A stretch of 64,000 nt of DNA, from the NCBI RefSeq assembly GCF_027943255.1, contig NC_072893.1, positions 31,332,001-31,396,000 of the forward strand. The letters run 5' to 3'. The stretch's first letter is position 1. Each line of letters opens with the position of its first letter. The translations under genes were made by a program, and so were the position numbers. Source of the stretch: Anastrepha obliqua (lineage: Eukaryota > Arthropoda > Insecta > Diptera > Tephritidae). Under the pieces are notes generated by a model that was not told the origin of the DNA, searched no databases, and was given only the letters and a program-made list of their open reading frames with translations. Positions 20,982 to 30,922 of the stretch are shown here, in pieces.

Positions 20982-21290
20982 TATATATATATAATTCGCG
21001 CGTACACCCTTTTTTGGGTGTTTGGCCGAGCTCCTCCTCCTATTTGCGGTGTGCGTCTTGATGTTGTTCCACAAATGGGGGGACCTACAGTTTCAAGCCG
21101 ACTCCGAAAGGCAGATATTTTTATGAGGAGCTTTTTCATGGCAGAAATACATTCGGAGGTTTGACATTGCCTGCCGAGGGGCGACCGCTATTAGAAAAAT
21201 GTTTTTCTTAATTTTGATGTTTCACCTAGATTCGAACCAACGACCTGTTTAGTGATATTCGGAATCAATCGATACGTCCATCGTCCGTTC
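20982..21290 (-). mobile_element. tRNA-derived SINE S1, long copy
   Basis: Read on the minus strand: GGTTCGAATCT (B-box-like, 21228-21238), then GAAAAACATTTTTCTAATAG, CGGTCGCCCCTCGGCAGGCA, ATTTCTGCCATGAAAAAGC, a GGAGGAGGAGCTCGGCC block, AACACCCAAAAAAGGGTGT and a TA-rich tail at 20982-20992. Blocks match the copy at 54684-54855, which also has the A box; here the A-box end has decayed. RNA polymerase III boxes plus a conserved body and simple tail define a SINE. Confidence 0.8.
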
Positions 21291-21322
21291 ATTGAGTTCC
21301 TCCATTCCTTTTAAAACTTAAA

Positions 21323-21413
21323 ATTGTAGGCTCCTCTATTTGTACAAAAACATTAAGATGCAGGAGGAGCTTGGCCAAGCACCCAAAAAGTGTGTAAGCG
21401 CCAATTATTTATA
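21323..21413 (+). mobile_element. SINE S1, tail fragment
   Basis: GTAGGCTCCTCTATTTGT, AGGAGGAGCTTGGCCAAGCA, CCCAAAAAGTGTGTAAGCGCC then a TA-rich tail: the 3' third of S1, opposite in orientation to the neighbour at 20982-21290. 5' truncated. Confidence 0.65.
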
Positions 21414-22794
21414 TATTTTTTGTATCTAGTGAAAGTTCTATCCAGGAGCCTATTTGATGCTCTTCTGGAGAAGTCTTTGCTCGTCTCTGATGACTTCACT
21501 TATATGGCCTTCGATGAGCGAGTGTCGGTGTTATTAAAAAAAACAATCACAATCTTACTTTTAAAAGTGAACTGCTTCCACTTTCAGTAGTTTGTTTGAA
21601 ACTATTTAATTTCGAGTGAAAACACTTTTATTTTTTAATTTTCTGGCAAATGTGTGTCTCCGCCCGTGGCTCTTCACGTTAACAAATGTCACGCGCATGA
21701 AATTTCACTTGCGAACTCACAAAGATTTCCCGCTGCTCGGCGCTAAGGAATCCCGCAGAGCGAAGTGCATAACGTTTTGAAGCGGTTTGGCGGTGCCAGT
21801 ATGTCTCGCGCGACATGTGTGCAATGCAGTTGACACTTTTTTTTAGGCCAACCCACTTTACTCTTTCCCTGTGTGCAAATACTCATGCATGCGCCTGTGT
21901 GTGTTTGTCTTTGGTTGACAAACCCATTTTATTCACGTCTGCTGCTATTTGCTAAAAATACTTTTCTTTTTTTGCTATACTCGTACACTCTGAACTTTGT
22001 TCCATTATTTCGCTCACTTGCTTCTGTTGCAATTTTCAGTTTTCAAGTTTTCAACGCGCCTGTTGGCCTGTCATTGCTGCAGTGCAACGCACCGCGCTGC
22101 TCATCGGAAGTAATCATTTTGCGCGAACATATGACCATGGCAGTCTAAACAAGTGCCACAGGCGTTCACTGGGTCCGGCAGTCTGTTTGCTTACTCGCAG
22201 TCTCGCAGACTTACAGACACAGTGAATCGTTGGCGCGCGCCCTGAACTCATTCACGTTTTGCCACACAAACTCAATGCATATACATATCTATGTGTGCAT
22301 GTATGTTGCGTATGTGTATGTGCAAATACTTGTATGTGTTACAGTTTGCTTTGTAAACTTCGTTGGTTTGGCAGCTTTCGCTTCATAGGCACACAGGGGT
22401 TGTTGTAAACAATTTTATTTGCTTATGTTGCCCTCTAGCCAGCCACCGTTGGCGCGTTTCATTGTTGTTGTTGCTACAATTTCGCCAAGGACCTGTACAA
22501 CTCATCGAACATCATCATTAAGAGCACGCAAAGAGGGAAGTACCACATAAAGTGCATAGCTTCAATTCGTTTGCTGTGTGTTAAATTTGCTGTATATTAT
22601 ACTGAGTTTTTTGCAGAGGGAAGGTCTTTAATGCTTTATCAGTTTAAACAGATAATATTTAGATTAAATGGCGAGAGTTTTGTATTGCGGATATATTTTC
22701 AGCAAAGCTAAGTCTGATTCTTGATATCCATTCAAGCCAGCAAAAATAGGTCCGTTTAAATATGTACACAGGTGAGCTCCACAATCAAACAAAG
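21414..22794. other. Unassigned, probably unique DNA
   Basis: No domains or repeats recognised. Contains TGTATG/CATACA-rich tracts near 22270-22340 and a TTGTTGTTGTTGC tract near 22462. Small frames (60-90 codons) have no features. Confidence 0.35.
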
Positions 22795-22955
22795 ACACGA
22801 CCAAACCATCGTTTTATCGCATTTTAACTGATCATTTGGACTAACGAAAGGTCTGTGAACGTTTCATTCCGCACAAGTTAACTGAGGACCAAAAATTGCA
22901 CCGAATTCAACATTCGAAAGACATCATTAAAGGGGTGAGAAAAGACGAGAACTTC
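22795..22955 (+). pseudogene. mariner (irritans-like) central fragment
   Basis: Across two frames: FYRILTDHLD, VCERFIPHKLTEDQKLHRIQ, HSKDIIKGVRKDENF. The RFxPHKLTEDQKxxRIQHSKDxI block lies between helix-turn-helix and first Asp in irritans-type mariners and is also present in the 28.7-30.2 kb element. It ends where the LINE-G tail begins (22956), suggesting the LINE inserted at or beside it; the continuation is not found on the far side. Confidence 0.65.
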
Positions 22956-23428
22956 TATTCTTCTTCTTCTTAATCGGCGCGATAATCACTTACGCGATTT
23001 TGGCCGAGTTTAACAAACCGCGTAAGTCGTTTCTTTTTCGTGCTAACCGGCGTCAGTTGGAAACACCAAGTGAAGCCAAGTCCTTCTTCACCTGATCTTT
23101 CGAACGCAGAGGAGGTATTCCTCTTCTTCTGCTATCACCAGCTGGTTCAGCTGTTACCGCATCGAATACTTGCACAGCCGGAGCGTTTGCATCCATTCGG
23201 ACTACAGACACAGCCCACGGAGCCGCTGAATTTTTATTCACAGCGCTATGTGTATGTCATCGTAAAGCTCATACAGTTCATTGTTTAATCGCCTCCGATA
23301 TTCGCCGTTGCCAACGTGCAAAGGTCCAAAAATCTTCCGCAAAATCTTTCTCTCAAACACTCCAAGGAACGCCTCCCAGGTATCATCATCCAAGCTTATG
23401 CACCATAGACGTGCTATGATGAGAGCTT

Positions 23429-23430
<2 letters not shown>
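22956..23430 (-). mobile_element. LINE-G (RTE-like) 3' end
   Basis: The minus strand reads FERKILRKIFGPLHVGNGEY, RRLNNELYELYDDI, then FDAVTAEPAGDSRRRG, DQVKKDLASLGVSNW and, after the stop, AAACTCGGCCAAAATCGCGT ending in GATTAAGAAGAAGAAGAAT. This is a good example of the AAG tail. A GA microsatellite abuts its truncated 5' side at 23431. The RLRWLGHVVRM block is shortened compared with the 8.1 kb copy. Confidence 0.75.
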
Positions 23431-23470
<40 letters not shown>

Positions 23471-23474
23471 GAGA
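23431..23474. repeat. (GA)n microsatellite
   Basis: An almost pure GA run of about 44 bp adjoining the 5' end of the LINE-G fragment; only an AG>GG change near 23459 breaks it. Confidence 0.9.
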
Positions 23475-23585
23475 TAATCCACGGCAGTCCTTGCGCAAAA
23501 TAGCGGCTACTCTGGGATTTCCAAAAACTATTGTGCATGAAATATTGAGGAAGTATCAAAGTTCAAATCGTGAAGGCGTTTGAGC
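23475..23585 (+). pseudogene. Possible mariner/IS630-type helix-turn-helix scrap
   Basis: Reads DNPRQSLRKIAATLGFPKTI then VHEILRKYQSS. RQSLRxIAxxLGxPxxTVxxIL is a helix-turn-helix signature common to Tc1/mariner-type transposases. No catalytic block or TIR is attached. The GA run in front adds Glu/Arg codons to the frame and is not part of it. Confidence 0.4.
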
Positions 23586-23814
23586 CGAATGATTAAAATG
23601 TGCGTAAAAAGTTTGCGAGACAATGTTCGAGGGATGAAGCTCATTTTCACTTATGTAGATGGTTTGGTCACCTAAGGGACAGAAATCACTATTAAAAACA
23701 TAAACAGCCAGACTCTAAGAGTAAGAGAGGAAATAATTTTTTAAAAATAGAATACGCACTTGTCCTCTTTGTCATAGTTAATGGAAAAAATGAAATTGGG
23801 CAAACTACAGTGAG

Positions 23815-25075
23815 CCGGCCTGAAAAACCAGCAAGCTCGTATTAACGGCCAATAAAATTTTGGAGTATGTCAGCATTTGAGTGATATCAGAGTTGTGTAG
23901 CATAAGTCCAAATCGATTTAAGATCAACTTTGTATATGGTCAGTTTATTTTCCAAGCTTAGTTCAGAGTTTTTTCTCAGTAAGAAGCCAGTACAATTTCT
24001 CTCTTTTTCGGCTTAGTTGCTTTACTATAGCGTTTCGGTGAGCTTTTCATGCCAGCCTGCTTTTGAGATGTACACCAAAATACTTAACTATCGTAGTTTG
24101 GAGAATTTGTATACCTTACAGACCAACATGAGAGCATTCTCCTCTTCTAAGACTGGAGGTTTCATGAGTGGAGTTTTTAAGATTAACGCTCATTTTCCAT
24201 TTCCTTAACCATTTTCCTATTTCTACACACAGTGTGGGACATCTTCTGGGGACATACGTGGCAATGTTTACATCCGCCAAGGCAGGTAAATCAGCAGTGA
24301 ATGCTGCATATAGGACCGCAACCAGAACGCTTTCTTGTGACACGCCTGCGTTTTATGTGTCATACTTCGTATGTGCAATCTTGATGTATACCATAAAACT
24401 GTCGGTTATTTAGATACGACTTTTGCAATAAGAAATATGAGCTCGAAGATTTTTTTTAATTTTACTGTAAATATAGGTCTATGAATAAGTTCGTGCGGGT
24501 TTTTTTCGAAATTTGAATTTCGGATCATTCCCATGGCTTTTAAACGTTTGGAAATGGTTGATTGATCAACTCCCAAAGTTTTTGCAACCTCTTCTTGCGT
24601 TTGAGCCGGATCTTGATCGAGCAATTCCTCCAATTCGGTATCCATGAACTTTGGCGGCGCGGCCAAAATCACCACTTTTAAAGCGTGCAAACCACTTCTG
24701 GCCCGTTCGCTCAGCTAGAGCATGCTCACCATAAACTTCCACCAAGATACGATGACTTTCGGCTGCTTTTTTCTTCATATTAAAGAATTCCCCGCAAAAA
24801 CACATTATTTGGCACGAAATTCGACATTTTCAAGTGTGGTAAAAATATTGTTGTTTACGCTTCAAATAAAAAACTTATACTGACGTTTGTGCCTTACGAC
24901 AGTAGCTCTCCAATGAATGTTTGGAAATGTGGATCGATGGAATAATAATCAAGTTACGCCATCTGTTGTAAAACCGCACGAACGTATCCATAGACCTATT
25001 AAATAAAATGCATAAATTTCCTGGGTGCCAGACTCTATCGAATGCCCGCTGCACTTCAAGAGATATTTCCCAACT
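23815..25075 (-). mobile_element. Jockey-type LINE reverse transcriptase, interrupted by a mariner
   Basis: On the minus strand from 25075: VQRAFDRVWHPGNL (motif A), then after the 24476-24996 insertion SSSSYFLLQKSYLNNRQFYG, QESVLVAVLYAAFTADLPAL (QGSVLGPxLY relative), ADVNIATYVPRR, a deletion removing the YADD core, KWLRKWKMSVNLKNSTHETS, SLRRGECSHV, VKYFGVHLKSRLA, LENKLTIYKVDLKSIWTYAT. The order is that of Jockey/Doc-type elements. The palm active site is gone, and stops are common. Removing the mariner and one TA restores the reading of the LINE across the junction. Confidence 0.82.
24476..24996 (-). mobile_element. mellifera-like mariner deletion derivative with both TIRs (nested)
   Basis: 521 bp. 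The left end GGTCTATGAATAAGTTCGTG and the reversed right end GGTCTATGGATACGTTCGTG are inverted repeats, each flanked by TA (24474-24475, 24997-24998). The transposase N-terminus reads MKKKAAESHRILVEVYGEHA, LAERTGQKWFARFKSGDFG, then ELEELLDQDPAQTQEEVAKT, LGVDQSTISKRLKAMGMI: both helix-turn-helix modules. The entire catalytic domain is missing. The frame at 24406-24690 reads through the TIR into the Jockey sequence and is a chimera. Confidence 0.88.
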
Positions 25076-25076
25076 T

Positions 25077-25860
25077 AGTCCCTTTAAATATTTCTGGACC
25101 GACTTAGCAACGTGTGGCCTGGCGTTGTCATGCAGCAAAATTAGTTTGTCATGTCTAGCGTCCTAGCGTCCCATTCCGACCGCTTTTCTTTGACAGCTCG
25201 ATTCAATCGCCCTAGCTGCAGTCGATAACGATCGCCAGTGATGGCTTCAGATGGTTTAAGGAGTTCATAATAGATGACACCCTTCTAATCCCACCAGATG
25301 CGCAACATAACCTTTGAAGTATGGCTATTTTTTTTCGCTGTCGATGGACTTGGTTCACCTGGCAGGCTCCTACATTTTCGACGCTTAGGGTTATCATAAT
25401 AGATCCATTTTTCATCGTCAGTGACAATGCGATGCAGAAAACCTTTTCTTTTTCTTTTCTGCCGTTCAAGAAGTATCTCACACGTCACCAAACGCCTCTC
25501 TATTTCCCTCTCCTTCAATTGATGTGACACCAGTTACCTTCTTTCTGCTTTCTGGACCATTCCCAACGCGTGCAAACGTTTACCGAAGGTTGAGCTGTCG
25601 ACATCCAACTCTTAAGTCGAATCAGCAAGGGCTCCACATGCGTCTTCAGCCAATAATTGTTGTAGTTGAGTATCATCGAATTTTTTCGGTGCCCCTTCGC
25701 GATCTTTATCACTCACGTCGAAATTGCCACTTTGGAAGCGTCAAAAGCACTATTTACGAGTTGTATTTGATCAATATACAACACGTTTCAGCTGCACTTT
25801 TCTTTGAGAGATAATAATGAAGCATGACTTTCCGCAAATGCTGTTTTTCGGGACGAACTT
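25077..25860 (-). pseudogene. mellifera-like mariner transposase, N-terminus to second Asp
   Basis: The minus strand from about 25850 reads FRKVMLHYYLSKKSAAE, DREGAPKKFDDTQLQQLLAE, LHALGMVQKAER, LVSHQLKEREIERRLVTCEI, LLERQKRKRKGFLHRIVTDD, EKWIYYDNPKRRKC, KVMLRIWWD, KGVIYYELLKPSEAI and LLHDNARPHVAKSVQKYLKG. DDEKW holds the first Asp (TGDE in relatives; Gly is Asp here) and HDNARPH the second. It stops at the Jockey motif A near 25076, so the third Asp is missing. One stop and several shifts. A different copy from the nested element at 24.5-25.0 kb. Confidence 0.8.
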
Positions 25861-28734
25861 AGACATCAACATTTTTGACGTGAGATAAAAAAGGACCTTT
25901 ACGCTTCAAACGAGTGTCAACTACTGCGATCGAGACCTCACATATACTTACACCTTCAAGTCACTAGTATACCTATTACTAGAGCGAAATCAAAAATAGT
26001 ATCAGCAGCGACACCTCTTTCACGAGGGCGGAAAAAGTTAATCCCATACCCAATAAAATCCGATACCTCTAAATTGATCACCATCCGTACTAGCGCCAGT
26101 AGTTGTATGCATTTAAGGGCATACTTTTTAGAGTGCTTCTGTCTGTTTTGTCAAATCCGGGTGATTTTTTGTGGCTCATCTTATGAATCTCTGCTTTTAC
26201 TTCCCATGTGCAGATTGATGACTCTGAAGTCTGATTGGAATACTCATTTGGAATGGTGCATCTAGAAGATTTATGACTATGTAATAGTCAAAGATATGAC
26301 AGGCATTGAAAATGAGCGCGTGGCACCGCCCATACAAACTCAAATTTTCTTACTTATTTATCTCTGGAGCGACGGCTGCAAGGAAGGATACTGGAATTCG
26401 GTAACGTTTCATGTGTGAACATATTTGGTATTCAAATGCCATTCTACTTATATCGTTAAGTGGGAGGTATTGGGAAAAGGGTGTCGCTCGTCTCTAACCA
26501 ACTGAATGCGTCATAAAATACCCAATCGATTCTTGAACGTATGCAATCCAATTAAAGTAAATCGCTAAACAACTTCATGCAGACATTGAGTTTAAGCAGA
26601 AGTAAAGGAAGAGGGAAATAACAGAAAAGCGTGACAATCGCGGTTAAATGCCAATTCGATTTTAATTATCAAAATGCAATTGAAGCAGCGGAATCCCAAA
26701 AAAACCGAAAACGAACACTTTGTTGTACCTACGATTAATATCGAATTACCAGCTAACTGTACACAGTTGGGCATATAAAAAGGCAACGCACACACACCCA
26801 TACACACCACAGAAACTAAGCTGATGCAGTGGTAGCTGACAATGACACCAAAGCAACGTTGGTGCCAGCCACAACAAACACATCCATGATAAGCCCAAAA
26901 CGGCAACAATTACAACATATGCATGGACGTATGCACTGGCACACAAACAAATAGTTGCAACAGACAAACATTAAATCAAAAATTCATTTGACAATCAAAT
27001 CGAATTTAGTGAACTTACACAGATAAATGAGACGAAGGGCAGACGAATAGATATGTAGATGGATGCATGAATGGATGGATGGATGGATGGATGGATGACT
27101 GGCTGGTATGGTTGGGAGGGCTGGCAAAGGCGCTGAACACCACAAACAGGCAATTTCCGACAGGCGGGCAAATATCGAAATGTGAAAAACGGCGTGCAGC
27201 GCAAAGTCACACAAAGTTGATATCAATGCAATGTAAACAACAAATCGAAAAGAAATAAAAATATCGACAAGATAAACTAAATAAAAGCAGTCAGTCAGTC
27301 AGAAAAAGCCGACAATGCGGGCAAGAGCTAACTGCCATGGATGCTGTTGTATAAACACCCTCGTTGCCAGTTTGGCAGGGTAGTTAACGTACATCAACCA
27401 CTGACGCGCATACCGCCCGACGACTGGTTTGGTAGGCCAATGTGCTGTGTAATTAGATGATCCCAAAATCAGCCGCTAATTTTTCCGCAATTTGCTTAGT
27501 AATGCAATATAAATACAAATACAAAACACATAAATACAAATAGTCAGCGGGGAGCAGGGGGATGAGGGTTTGGCCAGCCAACCAAAACGCGCGACCCTTC
27601 CATCATTCTGCAGCCTACTTACTGGCGTACTAACTGCTGACCCCTCTGTGTCTATGTGCGGGCAATCGAAATGAAGCACAGAGGTCGGAGGAATGTAGAT
27701 ATAGTCAAACATGCCCCGGAGTGTTGCACATGTCCCTGATCAGCCAACAAAAACAAATACGCAGATATGCCTGCCATGTCTGGCAGAGGGGCAAAGCGCG
27801 CAGGAAATGCAACAGCGCAGTAATATCCTTGTGATCCCAGCGGGAGTTTTCAACATTTCGGAAATCACTTCATCGCTACATGAAACAAATGCAACGCTAT
27901 TTAAAAGTATAGACACGGGAGGGAAACAACTTCAAAAAAAAAAAAAAAAATTCAAAATAAAAAAAAAATAATAAAGAATATAAAAAAAAAAATTGTGAAT
28001 GACCCTCCAGGCGTTAAAGTTGAGTGTTGTGCGGGCGCTTGAATTGAAACCCTCATCTTTCTGCCGCGCTACGGCCGCCGTGCGTGTGGATGGCACTTAT
28101 CTATAATTTTTGAATGACTGCATACAACAACACTTGACGCATTTGGCTTTTGTTATATGTAATGTGATTATTCAACGATTTGATTTGGCGCCAAATGCAA
28201 TTTCGCTTGCACAAAATATTCAAATACGCAGTTGTAATAAGTGAGGCAGCGCAGCGCTGTAGGGTAGGTGGCACAACGGCCGCGGCCAAGGCGTCTGCTA
28301 TGGGTTGCTACATAGTGTGAAGCGAAGGCGGCAGAAGGAAACGGAAATGTTAACAGTTACAATTTCATATGCGTTCACGTTAGCAATTTGTGGGTTAGAG
28401 CGATTGGTGGTGGTCGCGCTTAAGCAGGAAGGATGCACGCTCGTACGCATTACCTTTGTGACAGGAAGTTCCTGTCGCTAAACGCTTCGTGTGCCATGAA
28501 TATTGCCAACACAATTGCAAACATGTGTATGTTTATTTTCGCATTTAATGCATAAATGTTGGTTTTTTTAATTTTTAATTTATTTTGAAGTTTTAAAAAA
28601 AATGAATGGAGTTATTTATATACAAGTTTCGTGAGGACGTCGTTTGTAGTAGTTGGTGGAAATGAAAAATATTGTGCAAAAATATTTGACTGGCGAAAAG
28701 GCTTCGACATCTATTTTTGCAATTTTTCTTCTAC
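25861..28734. other. Unassigned, mostly unique DNA with simple repeats
   Basis: 2.9 kb without a recognisable gene or element. Contains the GGAT microsatellite, an A-rich tract at about 27932-27992, and a TCAGTCAGTCAG run near 27291. Frames up to 105 codons lie on both strands and have no domains. Could be host intron or spacer. Confidence 0.4.
27060..27105. repeat. (GGAT)n microsatellite
   Basis: GATGGATGCATGAATGGATGG followed by five GGAT units. The MNGWMDGWMD and SIHPSIH frames across it are artefacts. Confidence 0.9.
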
Positions 28735-30235
28735 AAGGAAATAGAAACGACAGGTGCTTTGTTCTGATAACTTTGAATTTATTTAGTCAACATTGTCCCA
28801 TCTGACTACTTTCCGCGATCTAAATTCGAAAGAGTGTTTCAGGTCATTGACCGGAATATCCTTCAGGATATCGGTACAACCCTTTTGGATAGCCTCTACG
28901 GACGTAAAACGTTTTCCTTTTATGGCCAAATCCAATTTTTTGAATAGGTATATTAGAAGTCACAGGGAGCCACATCAGGTGAATACAGTGAGGGATTGAT
29001 GGTTAAAATGCGATTTCTTGTCAAAAAATCAGCCACAAGAGTGGATGGATGAGATGGTGCATTATCGTGCAATAAGCGCCAGCTTCCTCCTTCGTGGTAT
29101 TCAGGGCGAATTCAGCGAATGCGATGCAACAAACGCTTCAAAACGCAAATATAGAAAATTGTGTTGACAGTTTGGCCCTTTGGTACGCACTCCTTGTGGA
29201 CAATTCCCTTGGAATCGTAAAACCAAATGAGCATCAACTTGATTTTTGACTTCTTCGAACTCGAATTCTTTTTATTCGGCACTTTGACGCTTTTAGGGCA
29301 CACTGTGTGCATGGAAGACAGCCGCCCCCAAAAATCTTTTTTATCAACGAATTGTCTAATGACCCGAGCCCGAGGACGTCCAAGGTTAACCTGGCTTGAC
29401 CAAGCCATAGCCGACCTGAAAAAAGCTACGAGTTAGGAGCTGGAGATCTGTTGCTATGAACTGTGCAGATTGGAAGAGGATTGTGGATGAAGCCAAAGCT
29501 CACCCTGAGCAGTAATCGCTACCTGATGATGATGATGATGATGACTTTGACGCTTTGTTTCAGATTCATGTTGGAAACACCACGTCTCATCACCAGTTAC
29601 AATGTTGTAAAGGAAGTTCTCGTCTTTTCTCGCCTCTTTAATGAGGTCTTTCGAATGTTAAATTCTGAGCAATTTTTGGTCCTCAGCTAACTTGTGCGGA
29701 ATGAAACGTGCACAGACCTTTCGTAAGCCCAAATAATCAATTAAAATACGATACATCGATGCTCTGGAAATATTCCACTCCGATTCCATGAATTCCAACG
29801 ATGATTTCGGTTCATTTTTGATAAATTTACGAACAATATCGATGAAGTTTTCGGTGATTACTTATTTTGAGCGGCCCTTATGTTTATTGCCATTTATGTC
29901 CTCTGAAACGTGTAAACCACTCATAAACTCGGGTAGACAAACATCGCCGTAAAATTTTTTCATCAATTCAAATGTTTCGGTAAACGTTTTACCAATTTTA
30001 AAACAAAATTCGATATTAGCTCTTTGTTCGAAACTCATTTTTGTACCGATGACACAAACATACTGACACTTCAGACGCAATACCTCCGCTTCCACTCAAC
30101 CGAATGTCACTAAGCTTTCACTGGAAGTCAGCTAGGAATGTAACTTCTAACGCACCAACTCAGTAAAAAGATGGCGCCATCAAATACATTTTTATGACGT
30201 CAGTCTTGTTTATTTTGGACTTCTCCTTTTATGCT
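28735..30235 (-). mobile_element. irritans-like mariner (D34D), split by a LINE tail
   Basis: The minus strand reads MSFEQRANIEFCFKIGKTFT, ETFELMKKFYGD, SLEFMESEWNISRASMYRIL, RKVCARFIPHKLAEDQKLLR, NFLYNIVTGDETWCFQHESE (first Asp), then after the 29294-29543 insertion KSKIKLMLIWFYDSKGIVHK, RLLHDNAPSHPSTLVADFLT (second Asp), YSPDVAPCDF (third Asp; 34 residues apart). All three Asp codons survive, but stops (for example after LLRI) and shifts kill the frame. The 5' TIR region AAGTCCAAAATAAACAAGAC (near 30200-30225, reversed) matches the 3' end of the fragment at 36.5-36.8 kb; the 3' TIR is lost. Confidence 0.85.
29294..29543 (+). mobile_element. LINE-T tail insertion, 250 bp, nested in mariner
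   Basis: The plus strand reads HTVCMEDSRPQKSFLSTNCL, MTRARGRPRLTWLDQAIADL, then in another frame CADWKRIVDEAKAHPEQ, a stop and a (GAT)n tail at 29524-29543. Direct repeats ACTTTGACGCTTT at 29281-29293 and 29544-29556 (13 bp) are the duplicated target and lie in mariner sequence on both sides. The GRPRxxWLDQ and DEAKAHP blocks are the end of an RTE-like reverse transcriptase. Strongly 5' truncated. Confidence 0.9.
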
Positions 30236-30324
30236 CATTCATGTAGAATCGTGTCCGTGTTCATTTGTATTTTGAAAAGTTATGCGCATTCCACTGTAAG
30301 CTCGCTTGGATTACTGAGCGTAGT

Positions 30325-30822
30325 CTAGGTTAGGTTAAGCGGTTGTCCACTGTGGAACACACGCAGGCTCATTTCCACAGCACTGAAATTTTCCAGTTCA
30401 TTAAAGAATTCCCTATCTAAAATGGTAAATCTACGTCTAGATAGAGCAGAACAATGGCACAGTAGGTGCGAGATTGTCTCTTCCTCCTCCTCATCTAGAC
30501 AACTTCTACAGAAGTTATATGGTAGGTTAGGCTATTAGGTAGTGCTCCGTTGTGACTGAAATCAGTGTGCTCAGACTGTGTTTGTCTTGACTTAGCAGAG
30601 ATTTTGTGCGTTTACCAACGAGAGCAGGGCGATTCTGCAAGTGGTTTCATTAGGCCATCTTTCGTTCGCTGCTCTTACGATTTCTTCAAGGATAAGTAGC
30701 TTACATGTCTTTAAGGGCATCCCTAAGTCATTGTCTATGTACTTATCCTACAGGCCCTACATTTACCCTCAATTTCGCAATGGCCAGGTGTCCATATTAC
30801 CTTTAGGTGAAATGACTCAGAC
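30325..30822 (-). mobile_element. LINE-L 3' portion with CCTAA-type end
   Basis: On the minus strand the coding remnant runs from about 30820 (CACCTAAAGGTAATATGGAC) through the same sequence as 8400-8720, then CTTAACCTAACCTAG at the 3' end (30325-30339). The zinc-motif region lies near 30480-30510 (GAGGAGGAGGAAGAGACAAT, reading EEEETI). Frames are broken. No TSD was found; homology with the 8.4-8.7 kb copy stops at 30822, and it may be 5' truncated there. Confidence 0.65.
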
Positions 30823-30922
30823 TTAAAAATAAGTATTTTTTATATTAAAAATTGTACAAAGGTGTTGAAAAGAATAGAATATACATATTTCACTTCAACA
30901 AATTTTTTATCATAATTTTTAA

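Noticed and set aside
23040..23288. Plus-strand open frame
   Set aside because: Antisense to the LINE-G C-terminus.
24406..24690. 94-codon minus frame as one protein
   Set aside because: It crosses the mariner TIR and continues in Jockey sequence; a chimera of two elements.
27004..27226. Ser-Ile-His-Pro repeat frames
   Set aside because: Produced by the GGAT/ATCC microsatellite.
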